Assembly: GCF_032854445.1 (NCBI RefSeq)
Contig: NC_088295.1
Span: 90,130,644 to 90,194,643 of the forward strand
DNA length: 64,000 nucleotides
Source: Liolophura sinensis
Lineage: Eukaryota; Mollusca; Polyplacophora; Chitonida; Chitonidae
Reading direction: 5' to 3'
Shown: positions 33,865 to 41,594 of the stretch, piece after piece
How the letters are laid out: the number at the start of each line of letters is the position of its first letter
How positions within the stretch are numbered: the stretch's first letter is position 1
Translations under genes and position numbers: made by a program
Notes under the pieces: generated by a model
What the model saw: the letters and a program-made list of their open reading frames with translations, nothing else
What the model was told of the DNA's origin: nothing
The model's database searches: none

Positions 33865-34637
33865 TATTGCAAGGGTAAAGCACGCCGCTGTCGAAAGTGA
33901 AGTGTCACCACCACTTTACCGCGTTCAAATGCGACGGATCGACCCGTGTCGTCCCTAATATCAATGTCCACCGTCGAGAAATGTTTGGACTGCACGGGGA
34001 TGTATTCCACGTGTTGGAATGTCTTGGAGACGTGCTCCCCATACTGCCCTTCCCTGGTAACCGTCCGCAACAGCGGGGCCAACGTGTCCCCCACCACACG
34101 CGGTTCGATAATGTCTGTGTACACGTACAGCGTGGGGGTGCTGATCGTTAAATCCTCGGCACCGACATACATGAGGTCCGCCGGTCCCATGAGCCATCCG
34201 TACGGTAAATTCATGAGTTGCATTAGCCGTGGGCTGAAACCAAGGCCCAGTGGTTTCTCAAACCGCACGCTGTATTTCCGCTGCATATCGTCGAACTCAA
34301 ACGTTAAGTCCCCGGCGTGCTCCTGGAGATCGCGGATCTCTGTCTCGCTTAACAATTTGGTCAACCCCCAGGCCAGGTCTTTGGGTGTCGGGTAGTAGCC
34401 GGCTGGTAATATGAGCTTATGCGTAGCGTGGTGCGAGTCTTTTGGGGAGTCTATGGTATACCACACTTCACCTGACCGCACGTTAAACCAGGTCCGGGGA
34501 TACTGTATTTCGACCAGCCCACATTCCCAGTCACCTGTCAAATGGATGGGGCGGGGTAATTGGGTGGTGAAACGCGTCAAGGTATTGTTGGGGAAGTAGT
34601 CCAGCGAGCTGTTACTGGGTAGCGTCACGTAAAACAT
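33864..34637 (-). CDS. Polinton minor capsid (penton-like) protein
   Basis: 257 residues, complete frame. MFYVTLPSNSS at the start, FTTQLPRPIHLTGDWECGLVEIQYPRTW and LYVYTDIIEPRVVGDTLAPLLR are hallmarks of the Polinton PX / minor capsid family, a single jelly-roll penton protein. Located between the small conserved gene and the pVI-like gene, as in other Polintons. No break seen. Confidence 0.85.
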   Translation of the reverse strand: MFYVTLPSNSSLDYFPNNTLTRFTTQLPRPIHLTGDWECGLVEIQYPRTWFNVRSGEVWYTIDSPKDSHHATHKLILPAGYYPTPKDLAWGLTKLLSETEIRDLQEHAGDLTFEFDDMQRKYSVRFEKPLGLGFSPRLMQLMNLPYGWLMGPADLMYVGAEDLTISTPTLYVYTDIIEPRVVGDTLAPLLRTVTREGQYGEHVSKTFQHVEYIPVQSKHFSTVDIDIRDDTGRSVAFERGKVVVTLHFRQRRALPLQ

Positions 34638-34701
34638 GGTGTGGGTGAGATGATCTCCCTCAGGTGGACTGATCGTTTTGTCCTCTGGCGCGTGTATTTA
34701 A

Positions 34702-35406
34702 TTAATAGGGACTCCACCTGAGCGGGCGTATGATAGATGAAGCGGGCCGGAGTTCGGGTCGCTGGCCTCGGCGCGTCTTCTTGGGTCGCTTTGGTGTGGT
34801 GTGTGTGGTGTGTGGTGTGTGTGTGGAACTAGAGGTGGTAGTGGAGGGCCTGGGTTTTTTTTTATGTTGGCTGGTCGGGGTTCTGGCGATCGGGGGATTC
34901 CCCAGCTCGGTCGGGGGATTCCCCAGCTCGGCGGGTGTGCTCATTTTTTCCCGCACCCAAGCCCGGTAGTGATCCCGGGGTATTGAGCGCTCGTGTGAGG
35001 GGCTAGGGGTGGTAGGGGTGGTAGGGGTGGTAGGGATGGTAGGCTGGAGGGTTTGGGTCGGGGTGTCTAACATCGCCTTATCCGCCTCGCTCAAAAAACG
35101 ACTGGCTGTGGATTTGGCCTGAGGTGGGATCGAACTCGGTCGCTGCCCGATTTGGTATTGATCTTGAAACGTTCGGTACCGTTGAAGGGTGTGGTGATAT
35201 CGCTGTATTTTCTCCTCGTCCGAGAGAGTCCTGTCGTGGAGGATCGAGGCCATCTCTTGATCGAGTGTGTTGAGGGCTTTCACCGTACTGGGGACGGGGT
35301 ATGGGGAGCTGGGGTAGGCTGGAGGTGGATGGGCTGGAGGTGAAGGTCGTGTGAGCGTCTCTAAGAGCCGTGGCTCGACCAAGGCCATTTTCTTGGCGTG
35401 CTGCAT
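34702..35406 (-). CDS. Conserved Polinton accessory protein, Pro/Thr-rich
   Basis: 234 residues. The N-terminal KKMALVEPRLLETL and the helical segment LNTLDQEMASILHDRTLSDEEKIQRYHHTLQRY (about residues 45-78) resemble a conserved protein of unknown function seen in lophotrochozoan Polintons. The rest is low-complexity Pro/Thr/Ser with a basic end (KRPKKTRRGQR). The ATG at 35404-35406 overlaps the previous gene's stop as TAATG; a second Met at residue 7 is an alternative start. Function unknown. Confidence 0.65.
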   Translation of the reverse strand: MQHAKKMALVEPRLLETLTRPSPPAHPPPAYPSSPYPVPSTVKALNTLDQEMASILHDRTLSDEEKIQRYHHTLQRYRTFQDQYQIGQRPSSIPPQAKSTASRFLSEADKAMLDTPTQTLQPTIPTTPTTPTTPSPSHERSIPRDHYRAWVREKMSTPAELGNPPTELGNPPIARTPTSQHKKKPRPSTTTSSSTHTPHTTHTTPKRPKKTRRGQRPELRPASSIIRPLRWSPY

Positions 35407-35816
35407 TACCTACCACCAGCTATAGCCTTACTAGTGACACCCTTAACGACACCGCCGACAACACCCCCGAGAACGGCTGGTACAATGGCTTTGGCGAGGA
35501 GGGGAGCGAGAAGCAGTGGCAGGAATCCACCACGTTGAACAATCCGTCCTTTCTTATGCAGGGGAACACTTTTCTTCACCAAAGTGCGAAGACCCGTCTT
35601 GTGTCGCTGTAACTTCACCTTCTGAGCCGGCGAGAGTGGGACGTTTCCATTTAACACATTCTTAGCACATTCACACAAGCACCGGAGTAATCCTGGATCG
35701 TTACCCCGCAGCACAGCCTGACGAATAGAGGGGGTGGCTCGCGCGAGTAGGGTTAATAAGGGACCGTAACGTTGGAGACGGTGTGACCTCATCACGGGTC
35801 GTCGTCGTGAGAGCAA
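35406..35816 (-). CDS. Small conserved Polinton protein with hydrophobic C-terminus
   Basis: 136 residues. The middle part ICECAKN-like (CLCECAKNVLNGNVPLSPAQ) followed by a basic KLQRHKTGLRTLVKK and the end VQRGGFLPLLLAPLLAKAIVP match a protein found widely in lophotrochozoan Polintons next to the ATPase and capsid genes; here it ends in a Gly/Val-rich hydrophobic tail. The basic middle and hydrophobic end suggest a virion-associated role, which is inference. Complete frame. Confidence 0.7.
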   Translation of the reverse strand: MLSRRRPVMRSHRLQRYGPLLTLLARATPSIRQAVLRGNDPGLLRCLCECAKNVLNGNVPLSPAQKVKLQRHKTGLRTLVKKSVPLHKKGRIVQRGGFLPLLLAPLLAKAIVPAVLGGVVGGVVKGVTSKAIAGGR

Positions 35817-35852
35817 CTGAGGCGATAGACTGTGTGTTCAAAGTTTTATGAC

Positions 35853-35880
35853 GACACACTGACACACCGACCTAGTCACC
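35853..35880 (-). repeat. Polinton-internal recurrent motif, copy 4
   Basis: Reverse-orientation, diverged version of GACTGGGTCAGTGTGTCAG between the 136-residue gene and the ATPase gene. The gap 35817-36009 also contains a CAGCCAGCCCACC-type short repeat and otherwise nothing. Confidence 0.6.
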
Positions 35881-36009
35881 GCTCGCCGCAATAATACACT
35901 GTTTTACCAGTCCGTCAGCTGACACGTCAGCCAGCCCACCCACCAGCCTACCCACCAGCCAGCCAGCCAAAACAAACTGATGTTGTCGATTGTAGGTTCA
36001 AAGTTGGTG

Positions 36010-36627
36010 TTATGACTTGGGGAGATAGGCGTGTTGAATCTCCCCGGGGAAAATGTGGGTGCGAAGTCGCAGGTGATCGGGTGTGGTTTGCTTGAAATCC
36101 ACCAGCAAATACCCGTGAGGTTCAGCCGTGGCATCTTCAAAGGCCTCGCGCACGTACTGTGTCCGCCCTGGAGCCATTTGTTTAGCGATCGTGGTAATTT
36201 GGGATACATCTCGCGGGTTTTTGAACAGCACCAAGTAGTGTGCGTTCAGACTGATGGTCCGATGGTCTTTGGTTTTGTTAAACAAATTCTGCACGATGTA
36301 CACCACGCTGATATTGCGGTGGTGACTGCCTTTGGTGAAGAGTTTTGTCACGCGATCGTCGGCTTCAGCCATCAAATCATCCACGACGACTAACGTCCGC
36401 TCCCCCGGGTCGAAACTGGACGGGCTGGGCACACCTTCTTCAAACTGAACGTGAGGTAACGTGGTGTACAATGGCTGCCACTCCCCGTAACACCAGATGA
36501 TGCGTTGTGGGGGTGGATGAATGAGAGCTGGAGCGTGTTCCACTAACCGTTTCACAAACACAGACTTCCCAGATCCCGTCGGGCCGCTGACAATGCAGGT
36601 AAAGGGATGCTCCCATCGCGTGTCCAT
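36010..36627 (-). CDS. Polinton FtsK/HerA-type DNA-packaging ATPase
   Basis: 205 residues, complete. Starts MDTRWEHPFTCIVSGPTGSGKS with Walker A (GPTGSGKS) around residues 15-22, Walker B RTLVVVDDL near residue 80, then TKGSHHRNISVVYIVQNLF with the sensor/arginine-rich segment typical of viral packaging ATPases. It would pump the genome into capsids. Eight bases separate its ATG from the stop of the upstream membrane protein gene. No break seen. Confidence 0.9.
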   Translation of the reverse strand: MDTRWEHPFTCIVSGPTGSGKSVFVKRLVEHAPALIHPPPQRIIWCYGEWQPLYTTLPHVQFEEGVPSPSSFDPGERTLVVVDDLMAEADDRVTKLFTKGSHHRNISVVYIVQNLFNKTKDHRTISLNAHYLVLFKNPRDVSQITTIAKQMAPGRTQYVREAFEDATAEPHGYLLVDFKQTTPDHLRLRTHIFPGEIQHAYLPKS

Positions 36628-36635
36628 GGGTAGAA

Positions 36636-37256
36636 CTAGCTCCGTCGGCGGTTTGGATCGTCGTACGGGTGGGGGTGGTGGATAGTGGGGGGAGTGACGG
36701 CAGGTGATGGTGCCTGCGTTGCCTGCGTTGCCTGTGTTGCCTGTGTTACCTGTGTTACCTGTGTTACCTGTGTTACCTGTGTTGTGTTAGGGGGTAGATA
36801 GACAGGTGTGGAAACGATGCCCGGTATTGGTGTGGTGGGGTGAGTAGGGGTGGGTGAAGGGGGTGAGGAGTTTGAAGTGTTTGAGGAGTTTGAGGAGTTT
36901 GAGGAGAGTGGGTGCCGTCGGTGTAGTGTGGTTGTGGTGGGTGTGGAGGGTTGTGACGTGGGAGTTCGATCCCAGCTCGGGGTAACGGCGCTAGTGGCAG
37001 TGACGGCGTTCTCGGTATTGTCAAACCGACGGGCGATTGACGGTGGTTGGGGTGGCGATACAGGTGTCCCAATCCAGCGGAAACGCGTCTTGTTTAATTG
37101 TCCTCGTAGATATTGCAGGGTTGACTGGTCTTGGAGCAGTTGTAGGCTGAGTTCTGCAGCCAATCCACCCACTAAAGCACCGATGTACAAGAGAACGCCC
37201 AGTACGGCTGCTACGGTCCCTTTATTCTCGCGCAAGCCTTGTATACACCGATCCAT
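36636..37256 (-). CDS. Polinton membrane-anchored low-complexity protein
   Basis: 206 residues, family not recognised. A hydrophobic segment at about residues 14-36 (VAAVLGVLLYIGALVGGLAAEL) predicts one membrane span or signal anchor, followed by a short helical region (LQDQSTLQYLRGQLNKTRFRW). The remainder is Pro/Thr/Ser/Asn-rich: an NSSNSSNTSNSS stretch offers several N-glycosylation sequons, and TQVTQVTQ/TQATQA repeats come from a 9-bp tandem repeat near 36715-36780. The repeat unit keeps the frame. It may be an envelope or cell-surface protein of the element; that is inference. Confidence 0.6.
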   Translation of the reverse strand: MDRCIQGLRENKGTVAAVLGVLLYIGALVGGLAAELSLQLLQDQSTLQYLRGQLNKTRFRWIGTPVSPPQPPSIARRFDNTENAVTATSAVTPSWDRTPTSQPSTPTTTTLHRRHPLSSNSSNSSNTSNSSPPSPTPTHPTTPIPGIVSTPVYLPPNTTQVTQVTQVTQVTQATQATQATQAPSPAVTPPTIHHPHPYDDPNRRRS

Positions 37257-37306
37257 CCCTTAAGGCAGGTCAGTCGGAAGTGGTAGCGACCCCGTTAGCC
37301 TCGGGT

Positions 37307-38428
37307 TTAAATACGTTTCACGTCCGTGGCCGGGACCCAAGAATTAAAGCTGGGTGGATAACCGACCCACTTCACCCAATAGTACAGTTTCCCTCGCCGC
37401 CGCTCCCTTTTTAAGATCTTCTCCACCTGATAAAACTTATCCACCGCGGCTGTCACCGGTTGGAGTTCGGTTTCGTAAAACGTCCCTAGCAATTGATCCC
37501 CGTTCAAATCCTCCAGTGTGTACACAGCAGGCTGTCGAGGGTGGGAGCGGACGATACGGAACATTTCCGTGCTCCAATTCGGCAGGTATGATTTTTCAAA
37601 TTTCCCTTTCACTTTACTGATACGCACGAGATCACCGGCCCGATACCGGTGGACCGAGCGTTTGTGTGTGGATGGACCGTACAAGACTTGCCGGACTTCC
37701 TTCTGGTTCTGGGGAGTGACGTCGATAGGGGCTCGTCGTATGCTTCGGTGGTAGGCTTGATTGTAACCGCGAACCAGGGCCGGTAAGGCGTCCAGGTAGC
37801 GCCGAGTGTTGTGAGCGGTGAAATATTTGTACATGCGACCTTTCAAAGTGCGGTTGAACCGTTCTACCACGGAGGCTTTGGTTTCGTTAAACGTGTGAAA
37901 GAAAAACACCCCTTTGTCCTTTAAAAAGGCTTGAAACGGTCTGTTCAGAAACTCTTTCCCCTCGTCCGTTTGCAGGTACAACGGTCGGCGGCCCGTCTTG
38001 AAAATCTGTTGAAATGCCTCGATCAAACGAGCCCCGGTTTTGGCCCGGAGTGGGATCACCCAGGCATACTTGGAGAGCACATCGATGCAGGTCAGTAGGT
38101 AACGGTTGTTGTCATTCTCTTTGGTGAACGCTGTCATGTCGACCAGGTCCGCCTGCCACTGACTGTCCATACCCCCAACCACCACTCGGTTACGCGGGTA
38201 ATGGCGGCGTGCAGGTCGGTGGAGTGTGTACGTGTCCTGCTGAGCCAGCCAAGCCGACACGTGGGTTCGACTCACTTTGAGTCCCTGTTGTCGAGCTGCC
38301 TTGAGCAGGGGTTGAACCCCGCTGTAAGCCGCTGGACTGTCCGGGTTGTAATACAAAGCATGGAGAGCGGTATCGATCGGGTTTGAACCACGGCCCGGCG
38401 TGATTGATTTTTTTTTCGTGCGAGGCAT
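37307..38428 (-). CDS. Polinton integrase with C-terminal chromodomain
   Basis: Retroviral-type DDE integrase of about 374 residues when started at MPRTKKK (38428). The frame is open upstream to 38575, but those residues look non-coding. Catalytic triad candidates: Asp in WQADLVDM, Asp in LQTDEGKEF and Glu in ASVVERFNRTLKGR. A zinc-binding-like N-terminal region precedes it. The C-terminus YQVEKILKRERRRGKLYYWVKW with FNSWVP is a chromodomain, which could guide insertion to particular chromatin. It generates the 6-bp target duplication seen at the ends. Frame complete. Confidence 0.92.
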   Translation of the reverse strand: MPRTKKKSITPGRGSNPIDTALHALYYNPDSPAAYSGVQPLLKAARQQGLKVSRTHVSAWLAQQDTYTLHRPARRHYPRNRVVVGGMDSQWQADLVDMTAFTKENDNNRYLLTCIDVLSKYAWVIPLRAKTGARLIEAFQQIFKTGRRPLYLQTDEGKEFLNRPFQAFLKDKGVFFFHTFNETKASVVERFNRTLKGRMYKYFTAHNTRRYLDALPALVRGYNQAYHRSIRRAPIDVTPQNQKEVRQVLYGPSTHKRSVHRYRAGDLVRISKVKGKFEKSYLPNWSTEMFRIVRSHPRQPAVYTLEDLNGDQLLGTFYETELQPVTAAVDKFYQVEKILKRERRRGKLYYWVKWVGYPPSFNSWVPATDVKRI

Positions 38429-38520
38429 AGTCCGCCACGTCGTCCTTGCTGCTTGGTGTCTGTTGTGTGTAATGAGTGAACCCACCTCAGACCGCCTATA
38501 TATAGTATAGAGTGGCCCTA

Positions 38521-38550
38521 GCCTGACACACTGATACACTGACCCAGTCC
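38521..38550 (-). repeat. Polinton-internal recurrent motif, copy 5
   Basis: Reverse-orientation GGACTGGGTCAGTGTATCAG form, about 90 bases upstream of the preferred integrase ATG and beside an ATATAAAAAG stretch. Confidence 0.6.
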
Positions 38551-38619
38551 ATATAAAAAGAAAACACAAAAACACCGGGGATGGATTCCATAGTAAGGTA
38601 ACAGTATTAGTATTATTCT

Positions 38620-38887
38620 TTACAGCAATGTACAGGTCTGTAACACGGAGCGTTGATAGACCTCTGTTAACGTGGGACGAGCAATCTCTACGTAATACGC
38701 TTGAATAGGTCGGGAATCCTCGACATGCTGACAGACGTCTTCAGTATACGCTTGCAGCACCTGCAGTCGTCCCCCGTTCACCCTACCATCCGCAAACATA
38801 CTATGAAGTACACTTGTGTAGCTTTGCAGGTCGGTGACGACAGCTACCCAGTCTTTCCATTGCGGTGTTGTACGGAGCTTCGCCAGG
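38620..38887 (-). CDS. Hidden 3'-terminal exon, 88 codons
   Basis: Minus-strand frame without its own ATG, open from an acceptor-like TGTCTTTTCTAG (intron side, 38888 upward) to the TAA at 38620-38622. It encodes a protein-like segment with PQWKDWVAVVTDLQ, MFADGRVNGGRLQVLQAY and PTLTEVYQ, so it is more than a random open frame. In phase it could follow the short exon 39145-39237 if the weak donor GTGACA at 39144 is used, which would extend the PC4-like protein; it could also belong to an unseen upstream exon. Family unknown. Confidence 0.5.
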
Positions 38888-39140
38888 CTAGAAAAGACAT
38901 AAAGAAGACACCGTCGTCATTCTAATGCCGTCACCGACCGAACCCTAGCCACATCAATCAAACGATAGATAGATAGATAGATAGATAGACTATCCCTTCA
39001 CCAACAGGTAAAGACAATAACCAACACCAAAGACCAGGGTCGTCAACCTGAAAACTTTTTTTATTTATTTTTTCGAACTCGAACAGTGAACAAACGAATG
39101 AACGAATAAATACATGCTGTAAGTGTCCATTATTTTGGTG
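38888..39140. other. Polinton spacer with GATA microsatellite
   Basis: Contains (GATA)n at about 38966-38990, T-rich sequence at 39057-39073 and no open frame of note. In the extended splice model it is an intron. Confidence 0.5.
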
Positions 39141-40693
39141 TCACGGTGAGAAATGTCTCGTGATGACGATTGTATCGCCAATATGAAAGTCCTGACACTG
39201 GTCAATGTTTATAACGCGCACCACCCTAGTCATCTTCCTGTAAAAAACACACATAGGTAAACACAAAACGAGAATGTATGAAGGGAAAAACAAAACAAAA
39301 AAAAAAAAAAAAAAAAAAAAAGCTGGGTAAGGGTGGTGTGGTTAAAACAAAAACACACTCACTCGGTCATCGTAGCCTGGGTGGCCTGGGTAGCCTGGTT
39401 GGGCTGGTTGGCTTGGTTGTTAGGTCGGATTGTAGGCTGCTTGTCAGGTGCAGAGAGGTTGTTGGCTGTCATCAAATACTTCACGTACATCTGGGCGAAT
39501 GCCGGGTTCGATTTGTTGATCGGCGTCTCATTTAAAAACTGCCGCAGTTGGTCTTTCACACTCTTCTCCACAGCCCACGGGAGGGAGGCTGCCTTACGGG
39601 CCTGGCGCATGAACTTGACCAACACAGTTCCCTCTTTCAGGTAACGCATACGGGCCTCGTCCACGATACTCAGGGTCAGCTCTCGGTTCTCCAGCAAGGG
39701 GGGCCGGGGAGGAGATGGATCGCTCGCGGTGTTGGTGGGTTGTCGACCGTACACATCACGCTGTAACTTGAGGAGGTGGGGTTGGAGAGCTACATCGTAA
39801 GCTTGCCACAGCAAGGCTGTTAGCGCCGCCTCAAGCTCAGGGTTTAACGGATCCGCCTTTTCCACCTTTTCCACTGGGATGTCGGGGATGCTGGGGGTTG
39901 CAGTAGCAGCAGTAGTCGCATCATCGGCAGTCTCCCCATCAGCAGTCGTCACAGCAGCCGTCACAGCAGCGGTTAAAGCAGCACTCATAGCAGCATTCAC
40001 CTCACCGCCCGTCTCACCAGTCTCTCCAGTCTCTCCAGTTTCTCCAGTCTCTTCAGTCTTCCCCTCCTCCGTTTCCATCATCTCCATCTCCATCCCCGGC
40101 TCTTGGGGGCCTTGGGGGTCTTGGGGGTCTTGGATGTCGTCGTTATCACCAGCCTCGATCACCACCAGGACCAAGGCGTCGATGTCGGGGATGGCCTGGA
40201 CTAGTTTTTGCCAGTAAGTCCAGTACTTGAGCGTGATACCCTCACTCGTCGGGTAGAGTCGACCGTTCGGCTGGTAGGCTCGCCATTTCTTCACATGAAC
40301 GTACAGGACACCCTCCGAGTTCCTCAGCGTGGACAGAAAGTACCCGTTGGAGAGTGGCTCCCGCACAGGTAAACCGGCCTCAGGTAGATCAGCAGCCAGG
40401 GTCTTGAGCCGAGTCCACCCCACCCCGTCAAGCCTGACGCGTTTGGGTGGAGCGTTCGGGTCTGTCGGTGATTGGCAAATCTCAATCGTCTCGTCTCTAC
40501 ACACCCCCACCCACAGCCAGGAGGCCAGCTGTAATTTGGCAAGAACCTCGCTGGGTAAGGGCAGGCACACCTTCCTCTTCTTCTCGGGAGGTTGTTGTTG
40601 TTCGGCTATGGTGGATAGCCGGGTAGGTACGGACGCTGAGCGTTTCATCCTGATGGCAGCATGCAGGGGGTTCACGGTGGTGGAGCGTTTCAT
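39141..40693 (-). CDS. PC4-like single-strand DNA-binding protein with short spliced C-terminal exon
   Basis: Main exon 39363-40693, intron 39238-39362 (donor GTGAGT, acceptor TTTTTTACAG after a T-rich tract), short exon 39141-39237; phase 2 is kept. Without splicing the protein stops four codon bases later at 39359. The N-terminal half has two PC4/Sub1-like segments: LWVGVCRDETIEIC (residues ~61-74) with a following RLDGVGWTRLKTLA, and VLYVHVKKWRA (residues ~129-139) followed by GRLYPTSEGITLKYWTYWQKL, the classic PC4 strand-loop-helix pattern. The middle is acidic (TEETGETGETGE) and Ala/Thr-rich. A ssDNA-binding role in replication or transcription is likely by family. The short exon encodes INIDQCQDFHIGDTIVI, resembling a RHIM amyloid core. 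First gene of the leftward unit. Confidence 0.65.
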
Positions 40694-40910
40694 CTCGCCA
40701 GGTAGGTAGGCAGGTAGGCAGGTAGGCAGGTAGGTACAGGGCAGGTAGGTAGGTCGTGTAGCAGTCTCTTCTCTTCTCTTCTCTTCTCTCGGGAGGTCAG
40801 TAGTTCGGGTCGTCAGCAGGCAGGCAGGTAGGTCGGCAGGCAGGCAGGTCGGTAGAGCGTCAGGTGCGTCTGAGGCTGCCGGTCGCTGTCTTCACCGGCT
40901 TTTATCCTAT
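40694..40910. repeat. AGGT/CAGG and CTTCT microsatellites upstream of the PC4-like gene
   Basis: 5' leader region of the leftward unit: GGCAGGTAGGTAGGCAGG-type repeats at 40695-40755 and 40817-40855, and (TCTTC)n at about 40768-40790. No coding signal. Confidence 0.7.
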
Positions 40911-41150
40911 CCACGCGGAAATTCACCACACGCTGATTGGTTCGTTTTTTCTTACGTAACCTCGTCTCGCACGCTGATTGGTCCGTTTTGCGGGCCTCCC
41001 ATTGGGCCGTTTGGGGGCAAATCCGGCTCACCCATTGGTCCGTTTTGGCGCCAGGGAGCTCTTTTCGAGCTGTCCACTCGACTTTACAAGCCGACGTTTT
41101 GCCTCTTTTTTTCTCTCTTTTTTCCCTATACTGTTATACGGTTATACTAC
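40911..41150 (-). repeat. Tandem duplicate of the inner right TIR
   Basis: The inner part of the right TIR (41153-41396) is repeated next to itself with a 244-bp offset; both copies start at CCACGCGGAAATTCACCACA and end at GGTTATACTA. The inner copy differs at several sites (for example CCTCGTCTCGC versus CCTCTTCTCGC), so it is older than the divergence between the two true TIRs. The left end has a single copy. It doubles the CCAAT boxes upstream of the leftward unit. Confidence 0.85.
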
Positions 41151-41156
41151 CCATCC

Positions 41157-41588
41157 ACGCGGAAATTCACCACACGCTGATTGGTTCGTTTTTTCTTACG
41201 TAACCTCTTCTCGCACGCTGATTGGTCCGTTTTGCGGGCCCCCCATTGGGCAGTTTTGGGGCAAATCCGGCTCACCCATTGGTCCGTTTTGGCGCCCGGG
41301 AGCTCTTTTCGAGCTGTCCCACTCGACTTTACAAGCCGACGTTTTGCCTCTTTTTTTTCTCTCTTTTTGCCCTATACTGTTATACGGTTATACTATATCA
41401 CACTCGTCTATACACACATACACCCCGCGGCGTGGAAAAAAAACCCACAACTGAGGGGTGACGTCACACCTACCAGCCCTTCGGGCTGGCAGGTGTGACG
41501 TCACCACCACATCACCACAAAAAACGGCTCCTCAAAACCACAAAAAATGGCTCCTCAATACCGAACGTCAGTCACATTCTATACTACT
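41157..41588 (-). repeat. Polinton right terminal inverted repeat
   Basis: 432 bp, reverse complement of the left TIR with the same tip, palindrome (41457-41505) and CCAAT boxes. Confidence 0.95.
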
Positions 41589-41594
41589 GACCGC

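Larger units (their letters stand above)
24347..41588. mobile_element. Complete Polinton/Maverick element, 17,242 bp
   Basis: The left end starts AGTAGTATAGAATG at 24347 and the right end finishes with its reverse complement at 41588. Each is flanked by GACCGC (24341-24346 and 41589-41594), the 6-bp target-site duplication expected of Polintons. The element encodes protein-primed PolB, a DDE integrase with chromodomain, FtsK/HerA-type packaging ATPase, adenovirus-type protease, and major and minor capsid proteins, which is the complete core set, plus accessory genes. Gene order is one rightward unit (PolB) converging with one leftward unit (all others). It lies between the second and third Ig genes. 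Nearly identical TIRs point to recent insertion, although three core genes show single-base frame changes. Confidence 0.97.

Noticed and set aside
37307-38428. Retroviral or LTR-retrotransposon integrase
   Set aside because: The DDE integrase is inside a Polinton with TIRs and 6-bp duplications, without reverse transcriptase, gag or LTRs.
38429-38575. Upstream part of the integrase ORF from the Met at 38575
   Set aside because: Composition is not integrase-like and it reads through the recurrent spacer motif; MPRTKKK at 38428 is a better start.
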